From Asterias rubens (Eukaryota; Echinodermata; Asteroidea; Forcipulatida; Asteriidae), in assembly GCF_902459465.1 (NCBI RefSeq), contig NC_047065.1, forward strand, positions 22,643,828 to 22,707,827: 64,000 bases of DNA, written 5' to 3'. The position numbers and the translations under genes are program-made. Below, piece after piece: positions 22,301-31,099 of this stretch. The first letter of the stretch is position 1; every line of letters starts with the position of its first letter. The notes beneath the pieces are model-generated. The model was not told the origin of the DNA, ran no database searches, and saw only the letters and a list, made by a program, of their open reading frames with translations.

Positions 22301-25300
22301 TGACAAAAGCTTTATTTTGAAAAAAAAAACCAGGTGACTTTAAGGGTGCCAGTTAAAAGCCAGACTCTCCTCTAAAAGGTATTTTTTTAAATGAGCTCTA
22401 CCAACTGAGATATCTATGTTAGCGGTCTCCTTATCTTATACATTACCTTAGTTCAGAGTCCAAAAGCCAGTTTGACCCTCTTCTTAGGTATGTTTTGAAA
22501 TGAGCTGCAGGTTAGGTTCTCCTCGACGTTTCAAGTAGTGTAATCTAGTGGTCTTCAGAAGATCTTGTTTTCATGAAGTCTAGATCACACATTGATGGAT
22601 GTAGGCTTTGACATTTTTTTGTGCCTTTTTTCTTCTTTTTTAGACGTTCAGCTCACGCGTTCTCGGTAACTGGGCTCTCGTCATCTCCATCGCCGTACCC
22701 TTATCCTGCATCGGATCTATCAATGGACAGATATTCAGCTTTGCGAGGTAATTCGTTTCAGACGTTTTTTTTTGTACTCTGTTTTTAAGCAAATCAGGGG
22801 TCGATTTCACAAAGAGTTAGGACTAGTCCTAACTTAGGACTAGTCCTAGGAGATGACAAATTGCATGGGTAGTCCTAAGTTAGGACGAGTAACTGGTCCT
22901 AACTCGAGACAAGACTAGTCCTAACTCTTTGTGAAATCCACCCCAGGTTGAAACCGTTTTTAAAGAAATCGATTCTAGAAACATGTATTCCGTTTTTTAA
23001 GGTGAAATTGTTGTCAGACTTTTTTTCCATGGAGTTTGTTTTCAAAAGATGGGTTGAAAACTTTTTTTTTTTATAGTAAACGGTTCTGAGATATTCGGAT
23101 TTGCGAGGCACATTGTTGTTTGACGTTCTTTTTTTAGGACTTTGTTTTTAAGGCGTTTTGTGTTCTTCTCTTTATAACCGGATATAGGGAATTACTAATC
23201 AGCCGGGTTGGTAGCCGTTCGCATGCCTGGGATTGTTCCTTGGTCGGTGGGCTAGAAGGGCGGCAACCTCTAGCGGGAAGTTGCTCATCAGCCAAGCAAT
23301 GACTTGCCTCCAACTGGGCCTAAATGTTACTGTTATGACGTGTTTAGATGGAATGTTATAGCTATAAGTTAGAAACTCTTGTTACCGGACAAGGGTACAT
23401 GAAAGTGATGAGCAATGAGCAGGACCATAATGTAATACAGCTCTTGTGCTGATTTTTGAATCCTGTATACAGATCATTAAATAAATAAATAAATAAATTG
23501 AAATAAATAGCCCAAGAATGGGACCAGATATTTGGAATGCACTCAGTCATTCAGATGTTTTATAATGCACTTCGAACATTCAGGAATATACACAGAATTT
23601 TCATTCCGATGGCATTCTGGTTCATTCTGCCTTTGGTGTGTGACTAGGGTATAACAAATGTGTGCGCCTTGAAGAAAAGTGTGAAGAGCCATTAAGCCCA
23701 ACGTAAAGGTGCGGTTTCATGAACGCTTTGTACGGTGCAGGTCATAACATCTCGGAGCGATATGGTCAGATTTCGGCTGCGTAGATTTCTATCATTAATG
23801 TTGAAAACCGATTTATCTTATACAGGATTCTAATGGTATCATCACGTGAGCATTGTATGCCTCGCATTCTGGGAATGATCCATGTACATAATAAGACACC
23901 TCTTCCTGCAGCAATCGCAGCCGTAAGTGAATGGTTTTATTTACTGTAAGTTTGAGCAAGGCAATTACTCAATTGTGTTTGGGAGTTTTGATGAGTTTGT
24001 CTATATTTTGTGAGAACTGAAAAGGGACAAACGCTATTAAATTGTTTTCACTGCGCCCATCTACTCATTAAAGGCACTGGACACGCTTGGTAATTGCCAG
24101 AGAACATTTTATGCATAAATAGCAATGTGAAAATTTGGACTCGATTGGTCATCAAAGTTGCAAGATAATTATGAAAGAAGTATAACCTAATGGCACAAAA
24201 ATATCGTGTTCTTTCAAAAGCCTTACTAGGGTATAATGAGAAAATACGTCTTTCTTAAAAACTACGTTACTTTAGAGGGAGCTGTTTCTCACAATGTTTT
24301 ATACTATCAACAGTTCTCCATTGCTCGGTACCAAGTAAGTTTAAAATGCTAAAAACTAATTTGAGTAATGACACAAGATCATCCTTTTAGGGATCGTTTC
24401 TATAATAGTATGTTTCTTCTTGACCAACGTACGCAAATCAGGACTACGAGTCGTAGTGTTTACACAAAACTGCACAATCTGATACGGCAATACAATAATA
24501 AAGTCTTTAAAAATTGGTATACAATGTGCTTTTTTTAGTTTCCAATAGCAGTGGCCATGCTGATGAGTAGAAATATACAGCAACTTGTCGACTACATGAG
24601 CTTCACCACGTGGCTGTTAGTCTCCGTCGCAGTCGCTGTTATACCTTACTCAAGATGGAAGTACCCTGACTTACACAGACCATTCAAGGTAAGTAAAGAT
24701 GCTATAAAGGCGTGTTGTGGTCTAGCTGCTGTTATAAGAGCAGTGAGCACCGAATTCAAACTCTGGTGTCTCTTTTTATTTAACAGAGTGTGGGTTCGAG
24801 TCGCAGTCATGACACCTGTGTCCTGAAAGACCTGCCGGCTTGAACGAAAATGTCAAGTCGTGAACTTTGCTGAATTTCACTTAAAATGTTTTTAATGAAC
24901 AAGAAAATCGAGTCATATGACTATAAATAGATTTCAATTGTGTAAAAAAACAATAATTTCGAATGCCCTTATTCAGCACTTTTCTGAGAGATTTGAGAAA
25001 GCACTCTCAAAACGTCATAGTTGGGAGCTCCAATTTGTAAAGCCGCGTTGTTGCAAACTGCCTGACAAGTGTTTTTAGTTTTTCAAAACCTTTAGGTTGG
25101 GGCTTGATTTTTTAAACGATAATTACGCCGAATTCAGAAGTGTACACATATAAAAATTACATTAAAATAATGAACAAGTGCATTTTAAACAAGTTAAAAT
25201 AACATTTCCGTCGAAAACATTCCGCTCAGGTAGCTGTTGAAGCAATACACTTTAGGAAACCTGTGTAGTTTATTTACATTTGTTAAGGTACTGGACACAT

Positions 25301-27932
25301 GTTCATATATGTTAATTTTGCATCGGGAATAAAGAACATCAATTTTGGTTTTACCCTGACATCGATGTGTGTATGGTTTCGAATGGTTTGGGTTTCATTA
25401 ATAGTACATCGAATAGGTAAACAAATAAACATTATGGGGATTTGGGTGAGAACCAATTTATTGACTTGTTGATCGATTAATGACTCATTTAATGAGGTTC
25501 CAATCACCATGCAAATCATCTTATTGCATGGTATAACACACATCAAAATTAATAATGTCGGGAACGAATACAATACAAAACAAGAATGGTTAGGACTTTA
25601 CTAATCGATTAATTGATAGATGAATTGATTATTTTGCAGGTTCCAATTATCCTGCCAATCATCTTCATCACATGTGCGTTAGTTGTGGTAGCTACTTCGT
25701 TGTATTCGTCCCCGTCAGACAGCGGCTTTGGTTTCATCATCGCACTATCGGGGATACCGTTCTACTTTATATTCGTCAAATGGCAGTCCAAACCAGCGTG
25801 GTTTCTGAAAGCAATGGGTAACGTAATTTGTTTACATTTTTGTTTTATTATCGTCAATACTTTTTCACATTATGATCTCGTTCTTCTTCTTCTCTCGTGT
25901 CCAATGCACTGTCAACGTCCACTGATGTACACACTTTTGTACCCCGCCGCCGGGTGTTCTGTGTCAGGTCAGAAGGGTCATTGACGTCACCGGACGCCAT
26001 TTTGAATGTGGCATGGTAGCACTTTATGGTTGCTTGGTGTTCATTGGTGTCACCAGACGCCATTTTGAATCTCGCATGGTAGCACTTTATGGTTGCTTGG
26101 CGTCACACCGGACGCCATTTTGAATATCGCATGGTATCACTTTGTGATTGCTTGGTGTTCGTTGACGTCACCGGACGCCATGTTGAATGTCGCATGGTAA
26201 CACTTTATGGTTTCTTGGTGTGCATTGGTGTCACCGGACGCCATTTTGAATCTCGCATGGTAGCACTTTATGGTTGCATTGTGTTCATTTACGTCACCGG
26301 ACGCCATGTTTAATGTCGCATGGTAGTACTTTATGGTTGCTTGGTGTGCATTGGTGTCACCGGACGCCATTTTGAATCTCGCATGGTAGCAATTTATGGT
26401 ATGGTTGCATTGTGTTCATTTACGTCACCGGACGCCATTTATAATTTCGCATGTTAGTACTTTACAAACGCGTGCGAAGTTTTCAACCAAAATATATAAT
26501 GCCCTTAAAAATAACATTGTGGACATAAGTGGGGAAAAAAGAAAAGCAGCTGATAAATCAAAATCATCTTCTTAAAACAGAAAACACATTGCTTTCTGTA
26601 TACGTACTTGGTACAGGCCTTCTAAATGGTTTTGTTCATAGGTTGAGTGCTTCTTCCTGTTGCGAGTTTCAAAATGGCTACTGCTGTGATGACGACCTAA
26701 CCGTCTTGCACACGCAATAATAATGTAGGCAGGACTAGCTTTCAGTCAGTAATAACAGCGACTATGTGTTTGAATTAATAACTTACAGATTTCCAAAATG
26801 GCGACGCATTGGCTGTTTTTTTAATTTCTATCCGGTTCATATCAGATTCAATTACGACTTATAATTATTTTATAATACGTTTAATGGTGGCGATGCTATT
26901 TGCTAAACGGCAATTCGGTGTGCATTTAGCGGCTAATTTACAATAACGGACTTTACACGTCTGATCGTGGCATTAGATCAAAGTGCATGCAACTGTATAA
27001 ATATTAGTATTAATATACATTGCACTGGAAATCAACAATTCCAACGAACTAATGGTAAACGGTCCACGGTCCGCAGTTTTTTTGTTCATGTAAACACTTA
27101 CCTCTGCACTCATGTAAACACTATCAATGTACCTAAGAAAAAATACTGTGTTAGAAGTTTATAATAGGATTTTTCAAGTTTCACGATTTTACAAAAGTAT
27201 TGTTCTCTCATAATATTAGATCGTTCATTTTGAGGGATTTTACTGATGGTAACAATGGGTGCGTTCGTTTAGCTTCCCTGGGTCGACCCCGGTGTGTGGC
27301 GGTTTTTTTTTCCAGGACGAACGTGGGTAACTATCTGCACATGTTCGTCCTGGAAAAAACACCGTCACACACCGGGGTCGACCCAGGGAAGCTAAACGAA
27401 CGCACCCAATAAACCCCCTTTTCAGAATAATGCAACGCATTTTAGTCAATGTACCAGTAGATGTCTATGGGGAATTGTCTTTGTGTGCGTGTACACCATA
27501 CGGTTGGTTAGCACAGGTTGAAAGAAAGCGATTCAAAAGAGGGCGCTATCAGGTGAAATTGGGAGACTTTTGGGATGCTTGGTGGCAGCAGACTTACCAG
27601 GTAAAATCCATTGTTATCGGTAATGTGCGCATGCTCAGAACTACGTAAACAATGTAAATTTACCTGGTAAGTCTGCTGCCACCTAGCGTTACAAAGTCTC
27701 CCATTCTTCATAATGGGCGGGGGGGGGGGGCAGAACTTTCTGCCAAACCGGTGTTGAAAGAGAACTTGTCCCCCAGCTTTTACTTTAAACCTCCTTAAAT
27801 GTTCACCTTTTCTTGGACCATGATAATTTGTTTAACGTTTTTTCTTGATTGTTTTCACCCACTACAGATTCACTGACGTGTTTTATGCAGAGATTTCTCC
27901 TTGTAGCTCCAGAGGAAAAGAATTCTGACTAG
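16324..27932 (+). CDS. xCT (SLC7A11)-like amino acid transporter light chain, complete, 508 aa
   Basis: Ten coding exons: 16324-16858, 17820-17945, 18824-18926, 19909-19953, 21595-21718, 22644-22747, 23826-23922, 24539-24688, 25640-25817 and 27868-27932 (TAG). All junctions are GT-AG and in phase. The start is the first in-frame ATG; a stop lies in frame at 16255. Human xCT is 501 aa. Motifs include GSGIF (residues 64-68, the unwound TM1 substrate site of APC transporters), ISPKGVLKNTGSVG, CYAELGTTIPKSGG, WQFLPSFTEEIVNPSRNIPL and HRPFKVP. Cys163 matches the xCT cysteine that disulphide-bonds to the SLC3A2 heavy chain. Two xCT substrate-site arginines are replaced: Ile140 stands at the TM3 position and Thr in FTTW at the TM10 position. 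About 12 membrane segments are expected. Predicted role: plasma-membrane amino acid exchange; substrate uncertain. The 46-residue N-terminus is longer and unlike that of its downstream paralog. Confidence 0.93.
16991..17172. mobile_element. Fold-back element family L
   Basis: Inverted ends CCTTTTCGCAATAAGGTGCA and GGTATTTGCGAAAGG enclose a duplicated pair, GGCCGATCAAGTTTGATCGCC and its near copy, flanked by CTAGCTAGGC / GCCTAGCTAG. A relative with GGTGCATTGTGGTCTAGCTG and GGTATTTGCGATAAGG is at 41955-42068. Confidence 0.75.
17362..17682. mobile_element. Fold-back MITE family A
   Basis: Inverted ends TTTAAAGGCACTGGGCACTA and GTGTCCATACAGTGCCTTTA. The left end directly follows a fragment of family D (GGGCCCAAATTCATAAAAC), so two elements sit back to back. 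It lies in intron 1 of the second transporter gene. Confidence 0.8.
17952..18300 (+). repeat. Imperfect direct duplication of about 215 bp
   Basis: ATGAATGTCTC, the TTAGGGGAAGATAAAA / TTAAGGGGAGATATAAAA block and CATTGTATGAATGTTTATTG-type sequence occur twice, about 215 bp apart. The first copy begins directly after the donor of exon 2. Frame reading into it from the exon is incidental. Confidence 0.65.
18395..18727. mobile_element. Fold-back MITE family B, complete copy
   Basis: Starts TTAAAGGAACACGTTGCCTT and ends AAGGCAACGCGTTCCTTTAA. The inner arms TTTGTGTGGATCATTGTATT / AATACAATGATCCACACAAA are perfect complements. Located in intron 2, about 100 bp upstream of exon 3. Confidence 0.92.
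18975..19720 (+). repeat. Minisatellite of about 105-116 bp, six to seven units
   Basis: Each unit has a block like TCTGACCAAGGTCAGG, a GACTGACCCGTGG block and a TGACTCAG octamer. The octamer occurs at about 19029, 19133, 19237, 19353, 19463 and 19578. The array occupies most of intron 3 of the second transporter gene. TGACTCAG is the AP-1/Maf core, but the sequence alone does not show that these copies bind anything. Confidence 0.85.
20033..21288. mobile_element. Probable solo LTR with 5-bp target-site duplication
   Basis: The 1256-bp block begins TGTCACG and ends CGTGACA, giving the TG...CA ends and 7-bp inverted termini of LTR retrotransposons. It is flanked on both sides by CCCCC (20028-20032 and 21289-21293), fitting a 5-bp duplication. 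No reverse transcriptase, integrase or second LTR was seen. Because CCCCC is low complexity, the duplication could be chance. Located in intron 4 of the second transporter gene. Confidence 0.6.
21851..22343. mobile_element. Fold-back element family H
   Basis: Terminal inverted repeats TTAAAGTCACCTGG and CCAGGTGACTTTAA bound a 493-bp element. The middle is a strong hairpin: AAGTACATGTACATGTACG, GTCCAAGTCGTG and the facing CACGACTTGGTCCGTACATG and TACTTTGC. No coding capacity. Located in intron 5. Confidence 0.9.
22797..22945. mobile_element. Fold-back element family C
   Basis: GGTCGATTTCACAAAGAGTT on the left pairs with AACTCTTTGTGAAATCCACC on the right. Internal TTAGGACTAGTCCTAA steps repeat several times, so the whole 149-bp unit can form one long hairpin. 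Other copies: 36596-36754 (full) and 31648-31711 and 37052-37141 (partial). Located in intron 6. Confidence 0.9.
24068..24372. mobile_element. Fold-back MITE family A, diverged
   Basis: The left end TTAAAGGCACTGGACACGCT and interior GTTTCTCACAATGTTTTATA are clear. The right terminal repeat is eroded (AATTTGAGTAATGACAC). Located in intron 7. Confidence 0.75.
24712..24835 (+). mobile_element. SINE family S3 head
   Basis: GTGGTCTAGCTG, GAGCAGTGAGCACCGAATTC, GAGTGTGGGTTCGAGTCGC and AGTCATGACACCTGTGTCCT give A-box-like and B-box-like blocks matching 8935-9060. No body follows. Located in intron 8, shortly after the donor. Confidence 0.65.
25975..26465 (+). repeat. Minisatellite of about 63 bp, eight units
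   Basis: Units repeat GACGTCACCGGACGCCATTT, CGCATGGTAGCACTTTATGG and TTGCTTGGTGTTCATT. The GACGCCAT element recurs near 25994, 26057, 26111, 26174, 26237, 26300, 26363 and 26432. Most spacings are 63 bp, a multiple of three, which explains repetitive open frames on both strands; these are not genes. Located in the last intron of the second transporter gene. Confidence 0.9.
27257..27407. mobile_element. Fold-back element family F, near-perfect 151-bp palindrome
   Basis: GGGTGCGTTCGTTTAGCTTC at the left is the exact complement of the right end, and pairing continues through CCTGGGTCGACCCCGGTGTG and CCAGGACGAACGTG to a loop of about 20 nt. The flanks read CAAT on the left and AATA on the right, so AAT may be a short target duplication. 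Arms this well matched imply recent insertion. Confidence 0.92.
27560..27702. mobile_element. Fold-back element family I
   Basis: TGGGAGACTTT and GGTGGCAGCAGACTTACCAG on the left pair with CTGGTAAGTCTGCTGCCACC and AAAGTCTCCCA on the right. The loop contains ATCGGTAATGTGCGCATGCT. A partial copy with the same loop is at 55371-55468. Confidence 0.9.
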
Positions 27933-28161
27933 AAGACGTCCCAATTTGCAGATTGCATAAATAATCCTTCCCGGCGAGCTTTAAGTTAAAGATCATCGAT
28001 GCGGCTTTGAGCTCACTGACGAACAACCGAAAGGGGGTTGTTTGCAGAGTCAAGAGGTCATGGGGCATATAGACGATGTGACCTGTGACATCACATGTTT
28101 ATAAAAGAGATAAACATGACTCCCCATGAAAAATTACATAACCATTATAACCATGTGCAAG

Positions 28162-28536
28162 TTTAAAGCCATTGGACACTTTCGGTAAACAGTATTGTTC
28201 AAAGGCCCACACTTCGTATATCACAACTTATAATATATAAAATAACAAACCTGTGAAAATTTAGGCTCAATCGGTCATCGGAGACGGGAGAAAATAACGG
28301 GAAAACCCACCCTTGTTTCCGCACGTTTCGCCGTGTCATGACATGTGTTTAAAATAAATCCGTAATTCTCGCTATCGTGAGAATTGATAATTGTTTAAAT
28401 GTTTTCTCACAAAGTAAACATTTCATGGAATAATATTTCAATAGAAGTCTTTCACCATTACCTTCTGTAAACCCTATAGGTTATTTGTAAATCTGTGAAC
28501 TTTTTTTTTTATTCCGAAAGTGTATAATGGCTTTAA
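28162..28536 (+). mobile_element. Fold-back element family P, plus orientation
   Basis: TTTAAAGCCATTGGACACTT at the left and AAGTGTATAATGGCTTTAA at the right are inverted ends. The interior matches the reverse complement of 2183-2527 (CCGCACGTTTCGCCGTGTCA and neighbours). Confidence 0.85.
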
Positions 28537-29228
28537 TCTAGACTGAACTAGTATTACAAAAACCCAATTTTGATTATAAAATGTTAACAATACAAAGACC
28601 ATCACTAGAATTGAGTGGACATTTAAAATGGTATAATTGAGCCGTACAGCACTGGCGGCTTGGGCAGAGACTACGGTCATGCGTTGCGGGCCACGGCTAA
28701 CATGGGACAATAGGCCTATACCGCAGCTTCACCACAGATTGGCCACTGCAAAGGCATGTTCTTCAACTAGAGTAACTCAGTAATCTAGGTGCGAAACCTC
28801 CGGAGTTTCTGCTGCCAGGACAACAGCTCACAGGCTCCGTCAGCCGACTTGAAGCCCAATGCCGAAAACGCACGTTTTTTTAAAGGAACTACCGGGCCCT
28901 AATAAGGCTGAGCGAGCCGATGCAAAAGTCATGTTTTCAAAAAAGGCCATGCTGCAGTCTTAAGGCCAAAGTCGTTCAGTTCTGACGCGGTCTTTATGAC
29001 TTCAAATAAAACTAACATATAAGTTTAAGATACCAATTGTCGTGTGTGCGGCACCTAAATGTAGCCCGAGCCCTAAATGTAGCCTAACCGTGTGATCAAA
29101 TTAAGCTAGGATATTGCTCATCATATTTCTGTAAAATATTGTATATATAGTTCGTGTGTTTCTTTATATCCATGGTAAGTAATGTAAACTTTAATTTCGT
29201 CTTTTATAAAGAGGAACATTATATTATA

Positions 29229-29371
29229 CACATATTGACTGGCAATGAGGTAACTAGTGTACGTCTATTCCCCCGAGGGACTTTGAGTGACCAGAATAGG
29301 GACCTCTTCTTCTGGTCACTCACAGGCCCGAGGGGTACACTAGTTACCGAATTTATGCCAGTCAATATGTG
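29229..29371. mobile_element. Single fold-back element, about 143 bp
   Basis: CACATATTGACTGGCA pairs with TGCCAGTCAATATGTG. Inside, GTAACTAGTGTAC pairs with GTACACTAGTTAC and GAGTGACCAGAA with TTCTGGTCACTC. No other copy was noticed in this window. Confidence 0.85.
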
Positions 29372-29984
29372 TTTTATATCACAGCTCGGTCTTAAAATGT
29401 CAAATAAGGACAGAAATTTGGAAACAGAAAGGGAGTTTTGTAGTTGCAGTTCACGGTTCAAGTCAAGAGAGGGCGCTGTAACCGGGCAATATCTTCAAAG
29501 AATAATGCCCGCTCGGGTACTAGTTCCCGCAAACACGCGCGCACGAACACTGGACTACATGTATATTAGTTCATCCCACGTGACCTTGTTTCAGCCAACC
29601 AGAATACAGAAATAAACAAGAGGTGTGTTATAAAATTAACTAATCGAGAAAAAAAATACACAAATTCTTATCAACCTCGGGTTCCCATTGCTAAACGTGT
29701 GAAGGGGGAAATCACTGACCAAAATAATGTAAAAAAAAAAAAAAAAAACAAACTCGCGGGACTGACACGGCAGTTGCGGTAATTGATTACACGTTAATAG
29801 AGAAGCATTATTCTAATATTGTCCTATGTTTTGATAATTTTTGGTATGATTCTGTATTATTTCATTGCCATTCAACTGCATGGGTTGTGTGTGGTGGCAC
29901 AACTGTGTACATGTTTGCACTGTATAGATGTGTGGTATCAGTATACTGCTGGCTGACATGGTACCTTCATCATGCAAAACCACA

Positions 29985-30540
29985 CAGTGGATCGATAACG
30001 ATGGCCAGAGAGATAGGAGGGTTGACAATAGACCTGATGCACATGACGTCATTTCAGTAGGGCGCCCTCACCTAGAGGTCAAAAGGAGGTTGTTCATTGG
30101 CCAATCCTGTGCACCGCGCGTACAAATCTGTGCGTTTCGATTGTTTCGTCACCGTTTTTCCACTAAGATGGCCGCTGGATGACGTCAATGCATAAGGTCT
30201 ATCAGTACTGTATATTTTGCTGGCTGGCTCAGTTTCCTTTCAAAAACAAAGGTGGGTGATGTTGAAGAGCCAGAGAGTAGGAGGGTTGACTGTGTACTGT
30301 GTAGATACATTCAGTCCATGATATCATTATTGTAGGCAGGCATAATTATGTGCACTCGTCATTCAAAAACACAGTGCACGATATAGAATGGTCAGAGCTG
30401 CTGGAGGGTTGACTAAGTACTGTACATTATGCTGGCTGGCTCAGTTTATATACCTTTCAAAACCAAGGTGGGTGGATAATATTGAATGGTCAGGGAGTAG
30501 GAGGGTTGACTGTGGTACTGTGTAGATATATGTTCACCAC
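29985..30540 (+). repeat. Degenerate tandem array
   Basis: AGTAGGAGGGTTGAC recurs near 30013, 30275, 30400 and 30495. GCTGGCTGGCTCAGTTT and CAAGGTGGGTGG occur between copies. Unit length varies from about 95 to 260 bp, so the array is old or rearranged. Confidence 0.65.
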
Positions 30541-31099
30541 ATAATACCATTTGTGTCTTAGTAAAGAATATAGTATTTGGAGATCTCCAAATCAACCAAT
30601 GCATATTTGAATGTCGCGATTAAAGTAGCACAATTATTATTGTTATTTACTTTATTTCATTATTAATAAACCGTTTTTGTAGGTTTGTTTTAACTAAACC
30701 GTGACCATCGATGGTGTGTGCTATTACAAAATCTTATGTATTTTCCCTTCAAACCGTGTAAAGTTTAATGTAAATCTGTGGACATTGTGATTCGTGTCCT
30801 TCAAATGTACAACAATATCATCAAACTAGTTTACATTCAGATTTCAAACGACTGTAAATATGCAATTTTATATGTTTAACCTTCTAGACAATAAATACTC
30901 ATATCTTGACCCTTGTACTGTTAAAGTGTAAAGTTCTTGATACAAGAAAATATTCTGACCCAGATTCAACAGATCAGAACTGCTATCTAATTCTAGAGGT
31001 GGGAAGTTCCGGGGTATTAAACCCCAATTCTGATCCAATTCACCAACTCTGCTCCAATCGCAACCCAGCAACTTCCAATAGCTTGCGGTATTGAAGATC

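Larger units (their letters stand above)
27933..31099. other. Intergenic region between the second and third transporter genes
   Basis: No supported exon on either strand. Contents: a family P element, a short CCTAAATGTAGCCC array (29044-29115), a fold-back unit (29229-29371), a degenerate tandem array (29985-30540) and a family E fragment near 30750-30815. An A run sits at about 29731-29748. No canonical AATAAA was found close to the stop of the second transporter gene; CATAAATAAT at about 27956 is the nearest A-rich candidate. Confidence 0.6.

Noticed and set aside
26089-26370. Repetitive open frames on both strands in the 63-bp minisatellite
   Set aside because: The open frames follow from a unit length divisible by three; there is no start context, splice signal or codon bias, and the array sits in a transporter intron.
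29154-29615. A 153-codon plus-strand frame, the longest outside the recognised genes
   Set aside because: It reads through the fold-back element at 29229-29371, producing mirrored peptide segments, and has no recognisable domain.
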